A stretch of 28,388 bases of DNA from an uncultured Roseburia sp. (GTDB lineage Bacteria; Bacillota; Clostridia; Lachnospirales; Lachnospiraceae), in contig CAJTYI010000035.1 of assembly GCA_910584215.1 (NCBI GenBank), forward strand, positions 1 to 28,388, written 5' to 3'. Position 1 is the first letter of the stretch. Every line of letters starts with the position of its first letter. The position numbers were made by a program, and so were the translations under genes. Under the pieces are notes generated by a model. It ran no database searches. It had not been told where the DNA came from and was given only the letters and a program-made list of their open reading frames with translations. Shown one piece after another: positions 1 through 9,473 of this stretch.

Positions 1-1
1 T

Positions 2-85
2 CGATATACTGATAAGAAAAACGATATAACTTTTGATAGGAGCTATTTTCATATTTATTCATTTGTATGTTATAAAGCTTACTAG
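2..85 (+). other. Possible 3' end of an unidentified reading frame, cut by the window edge
   Basis: An open frame enters from the left edge and stops at TAG (83-85). Its last 12 residues, HIYSFVCYKAY preceded by F, are encoded by DNA that also occurs inverted at the right end of the window, where the same frame is open too. Upstream of that tail the two frames share scattered residues (I-T-x-D, then R or K), which could mean protein-level conservation or simply a diverging DNA repeat. I do not recognise the protein and there is too little sequence to judge whether it is translated. Confidence 0.2.
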
Positions 86-98
86 TTAAGAACCTATA
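50..98 (+). repeat. Left copy of a 49-bp inverted repeat
   Basis: This block starts CATATTTATTCATTTGTATG and ends AACCTATA. It matches the reverse complement of 28215-28263 at 47 of 49 positions, with an exact run of 36 bases. Weaker similarity extends leftwards to about position 6 with one gap, so the whole repeat is about 93 bp and may continue beyond the window. It is AT-rich, unlike the neighbouring genes. Confidence 0.85.
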
Positions 99-288
99 CT
101 TTTTTGCCGAATGGCACTTCTTTTCAATTTATCGAGAAAAGCAATCATCGTAACACCAATACTGGCAAAGCTGTTCTATGTTTTACTACAAAATGTAACT
201 GAATCGCTATTCACATATTTTAATTTTCTACTGCCAGTTGAATTTATAGGACGAACTAACCGACAAGGACAAAACGCGGTAAGAACTG
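99..288. other. AT-rich intergenic stretch downstream of gltD
   Basis: This stretch lies between the left repeat and the gltD stop codon. I see no convincing gene, tRNA or rho-independent terminator. A plus-strand open frame starting at 111 continues far into gltD in the antisense direction and is most likely chance. A very short minus-strand frame ending near 89 has no usable ribosome binding site that I can see. Confidence 0.5.
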
Positions 289-1782
289 CTATTGCACCGA
301 AAGCGCAGAGTAACCCATCAGGCTTTCATCCACCTCTCTCGCCGCCTCGCGGCCCTCGCGGATTGCCCAGACAACCAGAGACTGCCCGCGGCGCACGTCG
401 CCTGCGGCAAATACATTTTTGGCGCTGGCCGCATAGGAGCCGTCGGCCGTCGCCACATTTGTCCGCTCATCCATCTTTACGCCAAACGCATCCGCGACGT
501 ATTTTTCCGTTCCCAGAAATCCGGCGGCAATCAATACCAGGTCTGCCTCCATCTTCTGCTCAGAACCGGCAACTTCTGCCATCACCATGCGACCTGTCTT
601 TTCGTCCTTTTTACTCTCCAGCTGCACAGTGATGATGCCGCAAAGACTGCCGCTCTTATCTTTCAAAAACTCTTTTACGGTAGTCTGATAAATGCGCGGA
701 TCATGGCCGAACACGGCAATCGCCTCCTCCTGTCCATAATCGGTCTTGCAGACTTTAGGCCACTGCGGCCAGGGATTGTCATCTGCCCGGACGTCAGGAG
801 CTTTCGGCATCATCTCAAGCTGTGTTACGCTCGCCGCGCCGTGGCGGACCGCAGTGCCCACACAGTCGTTTCCCGTGTCTCCGCCGCCGATGATCACTAC
901 TTTTTTCCCTTTTGCCGAGATATACTGATGATCTTTTAATTCGGAATCCAAAAGACTCTTAGTCGTCGCTTTCAAAAAGTCCACGGCAAAATAAATTCCC
1001 TTTGCATCCCTGCCCGGCGCTTTGATATCGCGTGGATTCTTGGCGCCGCACGCTAAGATAACACGGTCATACTCCTTTAACAGCTTGGCGGCTTTGATAT
1101 CTTTTCCGATGTTGGCACCCGTCACAAAAGAAACCCCCTCCGCTTTCATGATCTCTACTTTGCGGTCGATCACCCACTTTTCCAGTTTCATATTTGGGAT
1201 GCCATACATCAACAGGCCGCCGACGCGGTCATCCCGCTCAAACACCGTGACCGCATGACCGCGTTTGTTGAGCTGGTCTGCCGCGGCCAGACCGGCCGGG
1301 CCGGAACCGACAACCGCCACCTTTTTGCCGGTGCGCACTCTGGGCGGACGGGCCGCCGCATATCCCATCTCATAGGCATACTCGATGATTCCATATTCAT
1401 TAGCTTTGCAGGTGACCGGGTCCTCCCAGTTGCCGCAGGTGCAGGCCGCCTCGCAGAGCGCCGGGCACACTCTGGCGGTAAACTCCGGAAAATTGTTCGT
1501 CTTGCCTAGACGGTTGTAAGCCTGTTGCCAGTTTCCGGTATAGATCAGATCATTCCACTCCGGCACCAGATTGTGCAGTGGACAGCCCGATGTCATGCCC
1601 ATCAGCGTCATGCCCGACTGGCAGAACGGCACACCGCAGTTCATACAGCGCGCCGCCTGCGTCTGCTGCCTCTCGCGCGGCAGGGGCGTGTGAAATTCGT
1701 TATAATGTTGTATACGCTCTTTTGGCGGCACCGCGCGCGCATTTTCTCTCTCATATTCCATAAATCCAGTTGGTTTTCCCAT
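289..1782 (-). CDS. gltD: Glutamate synthase (NADPH) small subunit
   Basis: This subunit oxidises NADPH and passes electrons through FAD and iron-sulfur clusters to the large subunit GltB, which makes glutamate from 2-oxoglutarate and glutamine in the cytoplasm. The 497-residue product is of normal family length. The N-terminal cysteine-rich region shows C46-x2-C49-x4-C54 and a second group, CPALCEAACTC, near residue 110, as expected for the [4Fe-4S] ligands. A dinucleotide-binding motif GSGPAGLAAA lies near residue 155 and a second one, GGGDTGND, near 300. The ATG at 1782 was chosen because GGAGGG lies 4 bases upstream; the in-frame TTG four codons earlier overlaps that ribosome binding site. 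It follows gltB by 105 bases and is probably co-transcribed with it. Confidence 0.96.
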   Translation of the reverse strand: MGKPTGFMEYERENARAVPPKERIQHYNEFHTPLPRERQQTQAARCMNCGVPFCQSGMTLMGMTSGCPLHNLVPEWNDLIYTGNWQQAYNRLGKTNNFPEFTARVCPALCEAACTCGNWEDPVTCKANEYGIIEYAYEMGYAAARPPRVRTGKKVAVVGSGPAGLAAADQLNKRGHAVTVFERDDRVGGLLMYGIPNMKLEKWVIDRKVEIMKAEGVSFVTGANIGKDIKAAKLLKEYDRVILACGAKNPRDIKAPGRDAKGIYFAVDFLKATTKSLLDSELKDHQYISAKGKKVVIIGGGDTGNDCVGTAVRHGAASVTQLEMMPKAPDVRADDNPWPQWPKVCKTDYGQEEAIAVFGHDPRIYQTTVKEFLKDKSGSLCGIITVQLESKKDEKTGRMVMAEVAGSEQKMEADLVLIAAGFLGTEKYVADAFGVKMDERTNVATADGSYAASAKNVFAAGDVRRGQSLVVWAIREGREAAREVDESLMGYSALSVQ

Positions 1783-1887
1783 AATTCCCTCCAATTTGTT
1801 ACGGTTCGCTTAAAACCTGTTCTCACGGAATACACAGTTTATGCGCATTCCTCATCCGAAAATAGTAACTCCATTTTCCTGCGCTCT

Positions 1888-4800
1888 CTATTCGCGTGTG
1901 TTCGCATAAAAGGCTTCAATCTGGGCCTGCTCGGAGGAGAGCCCTTTCTCCTCCATCTGTACGATCGCCATCAGCATACGGTTATAGTCGTACGGTATGA
2001 CTTTTTTAAACTTGGGCAGATAATCACTGAAATGGTCAAGCACCTCCTTGCCTTTTTCGGAATTGGTCAGCGCCACATGTTCGTTGATCATGCTCTTTAA
2101 TTCCATAACGTCATATTTATTGGAGATCGCTTCGGAAAATACCATCTCTTTGTTGACCCGCGTATACAGATCATTATCCTCGTCGAGCACATACGCGATA
2201 CCGCCACTCATACCTGCCGCAAAGTTTTTACCGGTTTTTCCGAGAATGACCACGCGGCCGCCCGTCATATACTCACAGCCGTGGTCTCCCACGCCCTCCA
2301 CCACGGCGAGCGCACCGGAATTGCGCACACAGAATCGTTCGCCCGCAACGCCGCTGATAAACGCTTTGCCGTTTGTGGCTCCGTAAAGCGCCACGTTGCC
2401 GATAATAATATTTTCGTCTTTTTTAAAGGTTACCCCGGTCGGCGCACAAACCACCAGTTTGCCGCCGGAGAGTCCCTTGCCGAAATAGTCGTTGGAATCG
2501 CCCACCAGCTCGAGTGTCAGCCCCTTCGGTATAAATGCCCCGAAGCTCTGACCACCGGCTCCTTTGCACTTCACGATAAAAGTATCTTCCGGCAATCCTT
2601 CCACTCCGCAGCGCTTCGTGATCTCGGAACCAAAAATCGTGCCGAACGACCGATCGGTATTGGTGACCTCGACTTCGATGCTTCTGCGCCCTCTCTGCTC
2701 GAGCGCGCCCCCAAGCTGCTTTAATAAGACCGTGACGTCTTTGGACTTTTCCAGCTCAAAATCGTAGACTTGCTTGGGGTCAAAAATAACGTTCTCTTTG
2801 GAACCGGCATAGGGATTGTGAAGAATACGGCTTAAATCCATCTCCCGCTGGCGTCCCGCCAAATCCTCACGGCACTTTAACAGGTCGCTTCTGCCGACCA
2901 TCTCATCGATCGTGCGCACGCCCAGCTTCGCCATATATTCCCGCAGCTCCTGCGCGACGAAGCGCATAAAGTTCTCCACATACTCTGGCTTTCCGGCAAA
3001 CCGTTTGCGCAGCGCCGGGTTTTGGGTGGCGATGCCGGCCGGACAGGTATCGAGGTTGCACACACGCATCATCACGCAGCCCAAAGTCACCAGCGGAGCC
3101 GTCGCAAAGCCGTACTCCTCCGCTCCCAGCAGCGCCGCGATCGCAACGTCACGGCCGCTCATCAATTTGCCGTCCGTCTCGATGCGCACTTTATTTCTCA
3201 GGCCGTTCATAATCAGCGTCTGATGCGTCTCCGCAAGACCAAGCTCCCAGGGCAGCCCGGCATTGTGTATCGAGCTCGACGGCGCCGCGCCCGTGCCTCC
3301 GTCGTAGCCGGAGATCAACACGACCTGCGCGCCGGCTTTTGCCACTCCGGCGGCGACGGTGCCGACGCCGGCTTCCGAGACAAGCTTGACGGTAATGCGG
3401 GCATCGCGGTTGGCATTTTTCAGATCATAAATCAACTGCTCTAAATCCTCAATCGAATAGATATCATGATGCGGCGGCGGAGAGATCAGAGAAACCCCCG
3501 GCGTTGACATTCTCGTCTTCGCTATCCATGGGTATACTTTCTTACCCGGCAGATGACCTCCCTCTCCGGGCTTTGCCCCCTGCGCCATCTTAATCTGTAT
3601 CTCCTGCGCACTCACCAGATACGAACTGGTGACGCCGAAGCGGCCGGAAGCGACCTGTTTGATCGCCGAACAGCGGTTTAACGGACTGTTTTTACTTGCG
3701 ATGCGCTCCGCGTCCTCGCCGCCCTCCCCGGAATTAGACTTTCCGTGGAGGCGGTTCATGGCGATGGCTAACGTCTCGTGCGCCTCCTGTGAGATCGACC
3801 CGTAAGACATCGCGCCCGTCTTAAACCGAGTGACGATAGAATCGACGCTCTCCACCTCCTCGATCGGCACTCCCTTTTTCGGAAAACGAAAATCCATCAT
3901 GCCGCGCAGCGTGATCTTGCGCTCCTGCTCATTGACCAGATCGGAATACTGACAAAACAGCTCATAGTCACCGCGCCTGGTAGATTCCTGCAACAGATGA
4001 ATCGTGGCCGGGTTATAAAGATGCGCATCCGCCCCGCTTCTCATCTTATGGCGGCCCCTGCTGTCGAGCGTCATATCCGTTTCAAGCCCCAGCGGGTCGT
4101 AGGCCGCGGAGTGCAGAGCATCCACGTCCTCCTCGATATCTTTGAGATGAATACCGCCGATGCGGCTGACCGTATTCGTAAAATACCGGTCGATCACGGC
4201 CTTATCAATGCCGATCGCCTCAAAAATCTTGGAGCCCTCGTAAGACTGAATGGTCGATATTCCCATTTTTGACGCAATCTTGACGATACCGTTTAAGATC
4301 GCGTAATTATAATCCTCCACAGCCGCATAGTAATCCTTATCCAGCATGTGCTCATCCACCAATTGTTTTACGGTCTCCTGTGCCAGATAGGGATTGATCG
4401 CGCAGGCGCCGTAACCGAGCAGCGTTGCGAAGTGGTGTACCTCGCGCGGCTCGCCCGACTCTAAGATCATGGCGACGGAAGTTCTCTTTTTTGTTCTTAC
4501 CAGATGCTGCTGCAACGCGGACACGGCCAACAGAGAAGGAATCGGCACATGGTTTTCATCCACCCCGCGGTCGGAGAGAATCAGGATATTGGCGCCGTCC
4601 CGGTACGCCCGGTCAGCCTCCACAAACAAACGCTCCACCGCTTTCTCCAGACTGGTATTTTTGTAATAAATTATCGGTATAATCGCTACCTTAAAACCGT
4701 CTACTTTCATAGACTTGATCTTCATCAGATCTGTGTTGGTCAATATCGGATTGTCTACTTTTAACACCCGGCAGTTTGCGGCCTTCTCCTCCAACAGATT

Positions 4801-6501
4801 GCCGTCCTCTCCGATATACACGGTGGTGGAAGTCACGATCTTCTCGCGGATGGAATCAATCGGCGGATTGGTCACCTGCGCAAACAATTGTTTAAAATAA
4901 TTGAACAGCGGCTGATGGTCACTCGCCAAAGCCGCAAGCTGGGTGTCAATTCCCATGGCGGTTGTGGCTTCGCCGCCGTCTCTTGCCATCGGCAGGATCG
5001 CTTCTTTTAAAGACTCATAGGTGTAGCCAAACGCTCTCTGCATCCGCTTGCGCTCCTCTTTGGTGTACTCCGGCACTCTCCCGTTTGGTATCTTAAGCTC
5101 CTTAAGCTGCAACAGATTACAGTCGAGCCATTCGCCGTAGGGCTGTTTGCCGGCATACATCTCCTTTAGCTCGTCATCATCAATGACTTTTCCCGCCACC
5201 GTATCAACCAGCAGCATTTTCCCCGGACGAAGCCGCTCCTTTGCCACAATTTTCGTCGGAGCGATATCCAGCACCCCCACCTCGGAGGAAAGAATCAAAT
5301 AATCGTCGTCTGTAATATAATATCTCGAAGGGCGCAGGCCGTTGCGGTCGAGCACGGCTCCCATGATATCGCCGTCTGAAAACAGGATGGATGCCGGGCC
5401 ATCCCACGGCTCCATCATGGTCGCATAATACTGATAAAAATCTTTTTTCTTCTGGCTCATGATGTGATTATTAGCCCACGGCTCCGGTATCATAATCATC
5501 ACGGCCAGCGGCAGGTCCATACCGCTCATCACAAGAAACTCCAGCGTGTTATCGAGCATCGCGGAATCGGACCCCTCACTGTTGATGACGGGAAGCACTT
5601 TTTGCAACTCGCCTTTTAGGAGCCCGGACTCCATATTCTCCTCGCGGGCAAGCATTTTGTCGGCGTTTCCCTTGATGGTATTGATCTCACCGTTGTGCAC
5701 GATAAAACGATTCGGATGCGCCCTCTCCCAGCTTGGATTTGTGTTGGTGGAAAAGCGCGAATGTACGGTTGCAATCGCCGACTCGTAATCATGATCCTGC
5801 AGGTCGGCAAAAAACAACCGCAGCTGTTCCACCAGAAACATTCCCTTATAGACAATCGTCCGACTGGAAAGCGATACCACATAGGTATCATCGTTGGACT
5901 GTTCAAAAACACGCCTTGCAATATAGAGCATGCGGTCAAACGCAAGTCCTTTTTCTGTCTCTTTCGGCCTCTCCACGAACCCCTGCATAATATACGGCAT
6001 ACAGTCCACCGCCTTCTGTCCCAGCTTAGTCGGGTCGATCGGCACCTCTCTCCAGCCCAAAAATCTCATGCCCTCTTTTTCTACGATGACCTCAAACATC
6101 TTTTTGGCCTGATTGCGCTTTAGCTCATCCTGCGGAAAGAAAAACATACCGATACCATAATCTCTCTCACCGCCGAGCGCAATTCCTGCTGATTTTGCGG
6201 CTTTTTGGAAAAACTTGTGGGAGATCTGGAGCAGAATACCGACGCCGTCGCCTGTTTTGCCCTCCGCATCTTTGCCTGCCCTGTGCTTTAAATTTTCCAC
6301 GATCTTTAACGCGTTTGCCACCGTCTCATGCGTCTTTACACCTCTGATATTTACTACGGCTCCGATTCCGCAATTATCATGTTCAAACGACGGGTCATAC
6401 AAACCGCAGCCGCTGTGAGCAACGTTTCCCGCGCAAAAACGGGCGCTATGGTACCTGTCTGCTTTGTTGTGCTGCATCTTTCTTTTATCCTGCCTCTCCA
6501 T
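1888..6501 (-). CDS. gltB: Glutamate synthase large subunit
   Basis: This 1537-residue enzyme takes ammonia from glutamine and adds it to 2-oxoglutarate. The domain order is a class II glutamine amidotransferase (about residues 44-430), a central domain, an FMN-binding synthase domain and a C-terminal beta-helix domain rich in glycine (GSExxxxxG-type repeats). The expected catalytic cysteine is C44 in DNCGIG, so the first 43 residues should be a propeptide removed to expose it; this is longer than many. The [3Fe-4S] ligands are visible as C-x5-C-x4-C in the segment CVMMRVCNLDTC, near residue 1140. The ATG at 6501 has GGAAGGGAG about 6 bases upstream. A longer frame from a TTG at 6594 overlaps the -10 box of the predicted promoter and so should not be translated. 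gltD follows on the same strand. Confidence 0.97.
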   Translation of the reverse strand: MERQDKRKMQHNKADRYHSARFCAGNVAHSGCGLYDPSFEHDNCGIGAVVNIRGVKTHETVANALKIVENLKHRAGKDAEGKTGDGVGILLQISHKFFQKAAKSAGIALGGERDYGIGMFFFPQDELKRNQAKKMFEVIVEKEGMRFLGWREVPIDPTKLGQKAVDCMPYIMQGFVERPKETEKGLAFDRMLYIARRVFEQSNDDTYVVSLSSRTIVYKGMFLVEQLRLFFADLQDHDYESAIATVHSRFSTNTNPSWERAHPNRFIVHNGEINTIKGNADKMLAREENMESGLLKGELQKVLPVINSEGSDSAMLDNTLEFLVMSGMDLPLAVMIMIPEPWANNHIMSQKKKDFYQYYATMMEPWDGPASILFSDGDIMGAVLDRNGLRPSRYYITDDDYLILSSEVGVLDIAPTKIVAKERLRPGKMLLVDTVAGKVIDDDELKEMYAGKQPYGEWLDCNLLQLKELKIPNGRVPEYTKEERKRMQRAFGYTYESLKEAILPMARDGGEATTAMGIDTQLAALASDHQPLFNYFKQLFAQVTNPPIDSIREKIVTSTTVYIGEDGNLLEEKAANCRVLKVDNPILTNTDLMKIKSMKVDGFKVAIIPIIYYKNTSLEKAVERLFVEADRAYRDGANILILSDRGVDENHVPIPSLLAVSALQQHLVRTKKRTSVAMILESGEPREVHHFATLLGYGACAINPYLAQETVKQLVDEHMLDKDYYAAVEDYNYAILNGIVKIASKMGISTIQSYEGSKIFEAIGIDKAVIDRYFTNTVSRIGGIHLKDIEEDVDALHSAAYDPLGLETDMTLDSRGRHKMRSGADAHLYNPATIHLLQESTRRGDYELFCQYSDLVNEQERKITLRGMMDFRFPKKGVPIEEVESVDSIVTRFKTGAMSYGSISQEAHETLAIAMNRLHGKSNSGEGGEDAERIASKNSPLNRCSAIKQVASGRFGVTSSYLVSAQEIQIKMAQGAKPGEGGHLPGKKVYPWIAKTRMSTPGVSLISPPPHHDIYSIEDLEQLIYDLKNANRDARITVKLVSEAGVGTVAAGVAKAGAQVVLISGYDGGTGAAPSSSIHNAGLPWELGLAETHQTLIMNGLRNKVRIETDGKLMSGRDVAIAALLGAEEYGFATAPLVTLGCVMMRVCNLDTCPAGIATQNPALRKRFAGKPEYVENFMRFVAQELREYMAKLGVRTIDEMVGRSDLLKCREDLAGRQREMDLSRILHNPYAGSKENVIFDPKQVYDFELEKSKDVTVLLKQLGGALEQRGRRSIEVEVTNTDRSFGTIFGSEITKRCGVEGLPEDTFIVKCKGAGGQSFGAFIPKGLTLELVGDSNDYFGKGLSGGKLVVCAPTGVTFKKDENIIIGNVALYGATNGKAFISGVAGERFCVRNSGALAVVEGVGDHGCEYMTGGRVVILGKTGKNFAAGMSGGIAYVLDEDNDLYTRVNKEMVFSEAISNKYDVMELKSMINEHVALTNSEKGKEVLDHFSDYLPKFKKVIPYDYNRMLMAIVQMEEKGLSSEQAQIEAFYANTRE

Positions 6502-6585
6502 ACTGTTCTCCCTTCCTGGTATCAGTTTATCGCCGCGTGTGTCTTCGCACGGCGGACACTTGTCGTTTACTGACTTACTATCCTT

Positions 6586-6614
6586 ACTATACAACTTTCT
6601 TTTTCTTTTGTCTA
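6586..6614 (-). promoter_or_regulatory. Predicted sigma-A type promoter of gltBD
   Basis: On the minus strand TAGACA (6614-6609) and TATAGT (6591-6586) are separated by 17 bases. Transcription would start near 6579 and give a leader of roughly 80 bases before the gltB ATG. The leader contains a GC-rich inverted repeat (around 6535-6562) that could form a hairpin; it is not followed by a run of T. Confidence 0.6.
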
Positions 6615-6724
6615 CCTGTTTTTTTCTGTAATTGTCAGATAATCAGAATATATCATTTTTTCCGTTTAATTGTTCTTAAGATGTTTTAATATTCTTTTCA
6701 AATCATCCATTTTCAAACAATTCA

Positions 6725-6767
6725 AACACAAAAAAGGCGAAAAAACTTATTTGTTTTCTCGCCTTTG
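6725..6767 (-). terminator. Rho-independent terminator after the folate/CPBP run
   Basis: On the minus strand AAAGGCGA (6766-6759) pairs with TCGCCTTT (6740-6733); the stem continues with one mismatch and is followed by a T-rich tract. It separates the upstream operon from the gltBD promoter about 110 bases further on. Confidence 0.8.
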
Positions 6768-6789
6768 AGCTTTCTGTATGAAATTGTGT

Positions 6790-6894
6790 CTAAATTGTAT
6801 CACCTGCGTCTGCTGTCCTTCTCGACTCACCAGTAATATTCAGGGCAAACAACAGCGCGCTCCTAATCAGGATATAGCCGTAGACAACAGCCAT
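6790..6894 (-). CDS. Possible 34-residue small protein after the CPBP gene
   Basis: A short frame begins with ATG six bases after the CPBP stop codon and ends just before the terminator. AGAAAGG lies 8 bases upstream of the ATG, inside the end of the CPBP gene, a good spacing for a ribosome binding site. The first 20 residues are largely hydrophobic (ILIRSALLFAL core) and the rest is charged (GESRRTADAGDTI), so it could be a small membrane-associated peptide. I do not recognise it and cannot exclude a chance frame. Confidence 0.3.
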   Translation of the reverse strand: MAVVYGYILIRSALLFALNITGESRRTADAGDTI

Positions 6895-6900
6895 GTCCCC

Positions 6901-7728
6901 CTACCTTTCTCTCCTGCGCCGATACTGCCGCACCAGATACCAGACGGCCGCCCCACCGACCAAACACATCGCCGCTGTGGCTGCAATCCCCGCCGCCGTG
7001 GGCTCATAGGCAAACGCCAAAAATCCTGTGCTCTCCCGCAAAACTGCCACGAGATTGGCCGCAATATGTGCCAATATGCAGATATAAATGCAGTTCGTCT
7101 TCTCCAGCAAAAACGCCAGCAGCACACCGAGCAGCGCCGCATAGAGAAACTGCACCAGATTGGCGTGGACAAGGCCAAAGATAGCGCTGGAAATAAACAT
7201 GGCCGGAACAATCGCCACCGAGACGGCATCCTCCGCCGCAACCTCCGCGTTTAACAGCAGCGCGCGCACGCGCCGGTATACCACGCCGCGGTATAAAAGT
7301 TCCTCCGATACCGGTATGATAAGGCAGGAACCAAGCAGCTCAAAGATCACCCTGCCGCCAAAAAATGCCTGATTCGCCTCCGCAAACCCCTGCGATACCT
7401 CCATCAGCGGCGTCATTGCCAGGATGTTGTTGAGCGCGGCTCCCAGAAAGGCCGCCGCGATCAGCGCCAGCGTCCCGTCCGCTATCAATTCTTTCAGCCC
7501 GGGACTCCTGCCGTAACGTCCCGTGTCTTTAAGGCGTTTCGTGTCCGCAGCAAAATAACGCCACATAAACGGCACGGTCACTGCACAGGCAACTGTTTGC
7601 CGCAGCATATAGGAAGCGTCACCGGAAGTGACAAATCCCTCCATCAGATAATAGACAATACCGGTGATCACATAATACACGCCAATCGGCAGTACGATGT
7701 TTATAATTCGTATCACTTTTATATTCAT
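6901..7728 (-). CDS. CPBP family intramembrane metalloprotease
   Basis: This is a 275-residue polytopic membrane protein with at least six hydrophobic segments. It carries the three CPBP/Abi signatures: EELLYRG (EExxxR, near residue 140), GLVHANL near residue 188 (the conserved His), and HIAANLVAV (HxxxN) in a later helix. The family includes CAAX prenyl protease 2-like enzymes and bacteriocin-immunity proteins; the substrate cannot be told from sequence. The ATG at 7728 (MNIKVIRI) was chosen; GGAAAGG lies about 13 bases upstream, a little far, and a TTG ten codons earlier is an alternative. It is the last clear gene of the regulator-topoisomerase-folate run and lies 32 bases after folBK. Its link to folate synthesis is probably only positional. 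Confidence 0.85.
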   Translation of the reverse strand: MNIKVIRIINIVLPIGVYYVITGIVYYLMEGFVTSGDASYMLRQTVACAVTVPFMWRYFAADTKRLKDTGRYGRSPGLKELIADGTLALIAAAFLGAALNNILAMTPLMEVSQGFAEANQAFFGGRVIFELLGSCLIIPVSEELLYRGVVYRRVRALLLNAEVAAEDAVSVAIVPAMFISSAIFGLVHANLVQFLYAALLGVLLAFLLEKTNCIYICILAHIAANLVAVLRESTGFLAFAYEPTAAGIAATAAMCLVGGAAVWYLVRQYRRRRER

Positions 7729-7760
7729 AAAAATTACTATGCCTTTCCCGTATATCAAGC

Positions 7761-8621
7761 TTATGTTTCAGCCTGTCCTGGCGTTTGACTGTCCGCTTCC
7801 CCCTGCGCAAGCTCCTCATAAAGCTGCCGCACCGTCTTATGGAGCAGAGGATGCCTGAAGTTTGGACAGAGCTTAAGCAGCGGCCGTAAGACAAAATCGC
7901 GGTTCTGCATGTCCACATGGGGAATCACCAGCGCATCATCCTCATACACCAGCCCGTCGTAAAAAATAATATCCAAATCCAGCGTCCTTGGTCCCCAGCG
8001 GACCTCGCGCGTCCGCCCCGCCTGCCGTTCGATCCTATGTAACAGGTTAAGAAGCTCTCCCGGCGCAAGCAAAGTGTCCAAAGCGATGGCAGCATTTAAA
8101 AAATCCTCCTGCTCCACTCCCCCGTAGGGTTTGGTGCGCAAAAAATCCGAAACCCGGCGCACTGCGACCGACCGCTCTTTTGAAAGCCGCTCCACTGCTC
8201 CTCTAAGATAGGCCTCCCGGTCGCCCATATTAGAACCGATCGAAAGATAGACGCGGTGCCATGCCCGGTGCAGTGAAACCGAGACATTCTCAAACGGAAG
8301 CCCAATCGGCGCGTGAGGTTTACATAGCTCTAAATCCACCGCCCGAAGCCCCTGCTCTCCCCAGCCAAGCAACAGCTCCGCCGCCAAGTGCTCCGCCGCC
8401 GCCTCCAGCAGCCGATACGTGTTGTTCTGCAAAAAATCTGTGATAAAGTGGCATACCTCGCCGTAATCGACGGAATCTTCCAGCGCGTCGCTGCCCCCCG
8501 CCTTTCGGCAGTCTAAAAACAGGCCGGCGTTGACATAAAAATCCTGTCCGTCTGCCGTCTCCTGCGGGAATACCCCGTGGTGGGCAAATACCCGCAAATT
8601 TGTAATCTTAATACAATCCAT
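7761..8621 (-). CDS. folBK: Bifunctional dihydroneopterin aldolase / 6-hydroxymethyl-dihydropterin pyrophosphokinase
   Basis: Two consecutive folate enzymes are fused in one 286-residue chain. Residues 1 to about 118 form FolB, with the start MDCIKITNLRVFAHHGVFPQE typical up to the HHGV segment; it cleaves dihydroneopterin to 6-hydroxymethyl-dihydropterin. Residues about 125 to 270 form FolK, shown by YLSIGSNMGDRE and the strongly conserved GPRTLDLDIIFYDG; it transfers pyrophosphate from ATP to that product. The C-terminal 15 residues are polar and not conserved-looking. The ATG follows directly on the folP stop (TAAATG), so translation is likely coupled. Such fusions are known in Firmicutes. 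Its product is the substrate of FolP, encoded just upstream. Confidence 0.95.
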   Translation of the reverse strand: MDCIKITNLRVFAHHGVFPQETADGQDFYVNAGLFLDCRKAGGSDALEDSVDYGEVCHFITDFLQNNTYRLLEAAAEHLAAELLLGWGEQGLRAVDLELCKPHAPIGLPFENVSVSLHRAWHRVYLSIGSNMGDREAYLRGAVERLSKERSVAVRRVSDFLRTKPYGGVEQEDFLNAAIALDTLLAPGELLNLLHRIERQAGRTREVRWGPRTLDLDIIFYDGLVYEDDALVIPHVDMQNRDFVLRPLLKLCPNFRHPLLHKTVRQLYEELAQGEADSQTPGQAET

Positions 8622-9449
8622 TTATTTTACCAGCTTTGCCGTCTCATAATTCAAAATTGCCTCGATCATGCGGATGGCTCTCGCATTTTCCTTGACATCA
8701 TGTACGCGCACAAATGCGCAGCTATTCTCCGCGGCAAACACGGTCGTCACCAACGTGCCCTCGACGCGCTCGTCCACCGGCAGATCAAGCGTTAATCCGA
8801 TGACGGATTTGCGCGAAGCGCCAAGCATCACCGGATACCCCCACTGCTGCAATTCCCGCAGTCTACAGATGACTTCCAGATTCTGCGGGTATGTCTTGCC
8901 AAACCCGATACCCGGGTCAATCATCACCTTCTGCGAGGCGATCCCCGCCTGTTTTGCTGTCTTTAAGATACCCTGTAAGTCGGACTGCAGTTCCGAGAAG
9001 AAATCCGTGTATTCGGCCTTTTCCCTGTTGTGCATCAGACAGCACGCTTTGCCGGAATCACAGATCACCTTCGCCATATTCTCATCATACTTTAAGCCCC
9101 AGGCATCATTGATCATATCCACGCCCGCTTCCACAGCGGCGGCGGCCACCTTGCTCTTATAGGTATCGATCGACAGCGGCACATCGAAGCGCTCTTTTAT
9201 AGCCGCAATCATCGGGGCAGTGCGTGCGATCTCCTCCTCCTCCGAGATCATCGTATATCCCGGCCGCGTCGACTCCCCTCCAATATCAATGATATCCGCA
9301 CCGTCGGCAATCATCTCTTCCACATGGAACAGCGCGGCATCCAATGTGTTATATTTGCCGCCGTCTGAAAATGAATCCGGTGTCACGTTTAAAATCCCCA
9401 TAATATAAGTATTGTTCCGCGTATCAAAATAACGATTTCCTATTATCAT
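8622..9449 (-). CDS. folP: Dihydropteroate synthase
   Basis: This 275-residue TIM-barrel enzyme condenses 6-hydroxymethyl-dihydropterin pyrophosphate with p-aminobenzoate to dihydropteroate and is the sulfonamide target. Both family signatures are present: MGILNVTPDSFSDGG near residue 17 and DIIDIGGESTRPGY near 53. Further conserved parts are SIDTYK, MINDAWG, IDPGIGFGKT and GASRKS. The length is normal. The ATG at 9449 has AGAGAGGG about 5 bases upstream. It lies 24 bases after folE and touches folBK. I saw no obvious insertion in the loops that usually change in sulfonamide resistance. Confidence 0.97.
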   Translation of the reverse strand: MIIGNRYFDTRNNTYIMGILNVTPDSFSDGGKYNTLDAALFHVEEMIADGADIIDIGGESTRPGYTMISEEEEIARTAPMIAAIKERFDVPLSIDTYKSKVAAAAVEAGVDMINDAWGLKYDENMAKVICDSGKACCLMHNREKAEYTDFFSELQSDLQGILKTAKQAGIASQKVMIDPGIGFGKTYPQNLEVICRLRELQQWGYPVMLGASRKSVIGLTLDLPVDERVEGTLVTTVFAAENSCAFVRVHDVKENARAIRMIEAILNYETAKLVK

Positions 9450-9473
9450 CTGTGCCCTCTCTTTCTTGAATCT

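Noticed and set aside
111..632. 173-residue plus-strand frame overlapping the end of gltD
   Set aside because: Most of it is antisense to a confident gltD and is rich in Arg and Pro, as expected of a GC-rich shadow frame; no ribosome binding site is visible.
6502..6594. Longer N-terminus of gltB from a TTG start
   Set aside because: The TTG overlaps the -10 box of the predicted promoter, while the ATG at 6501 has a good ribosome binding site.
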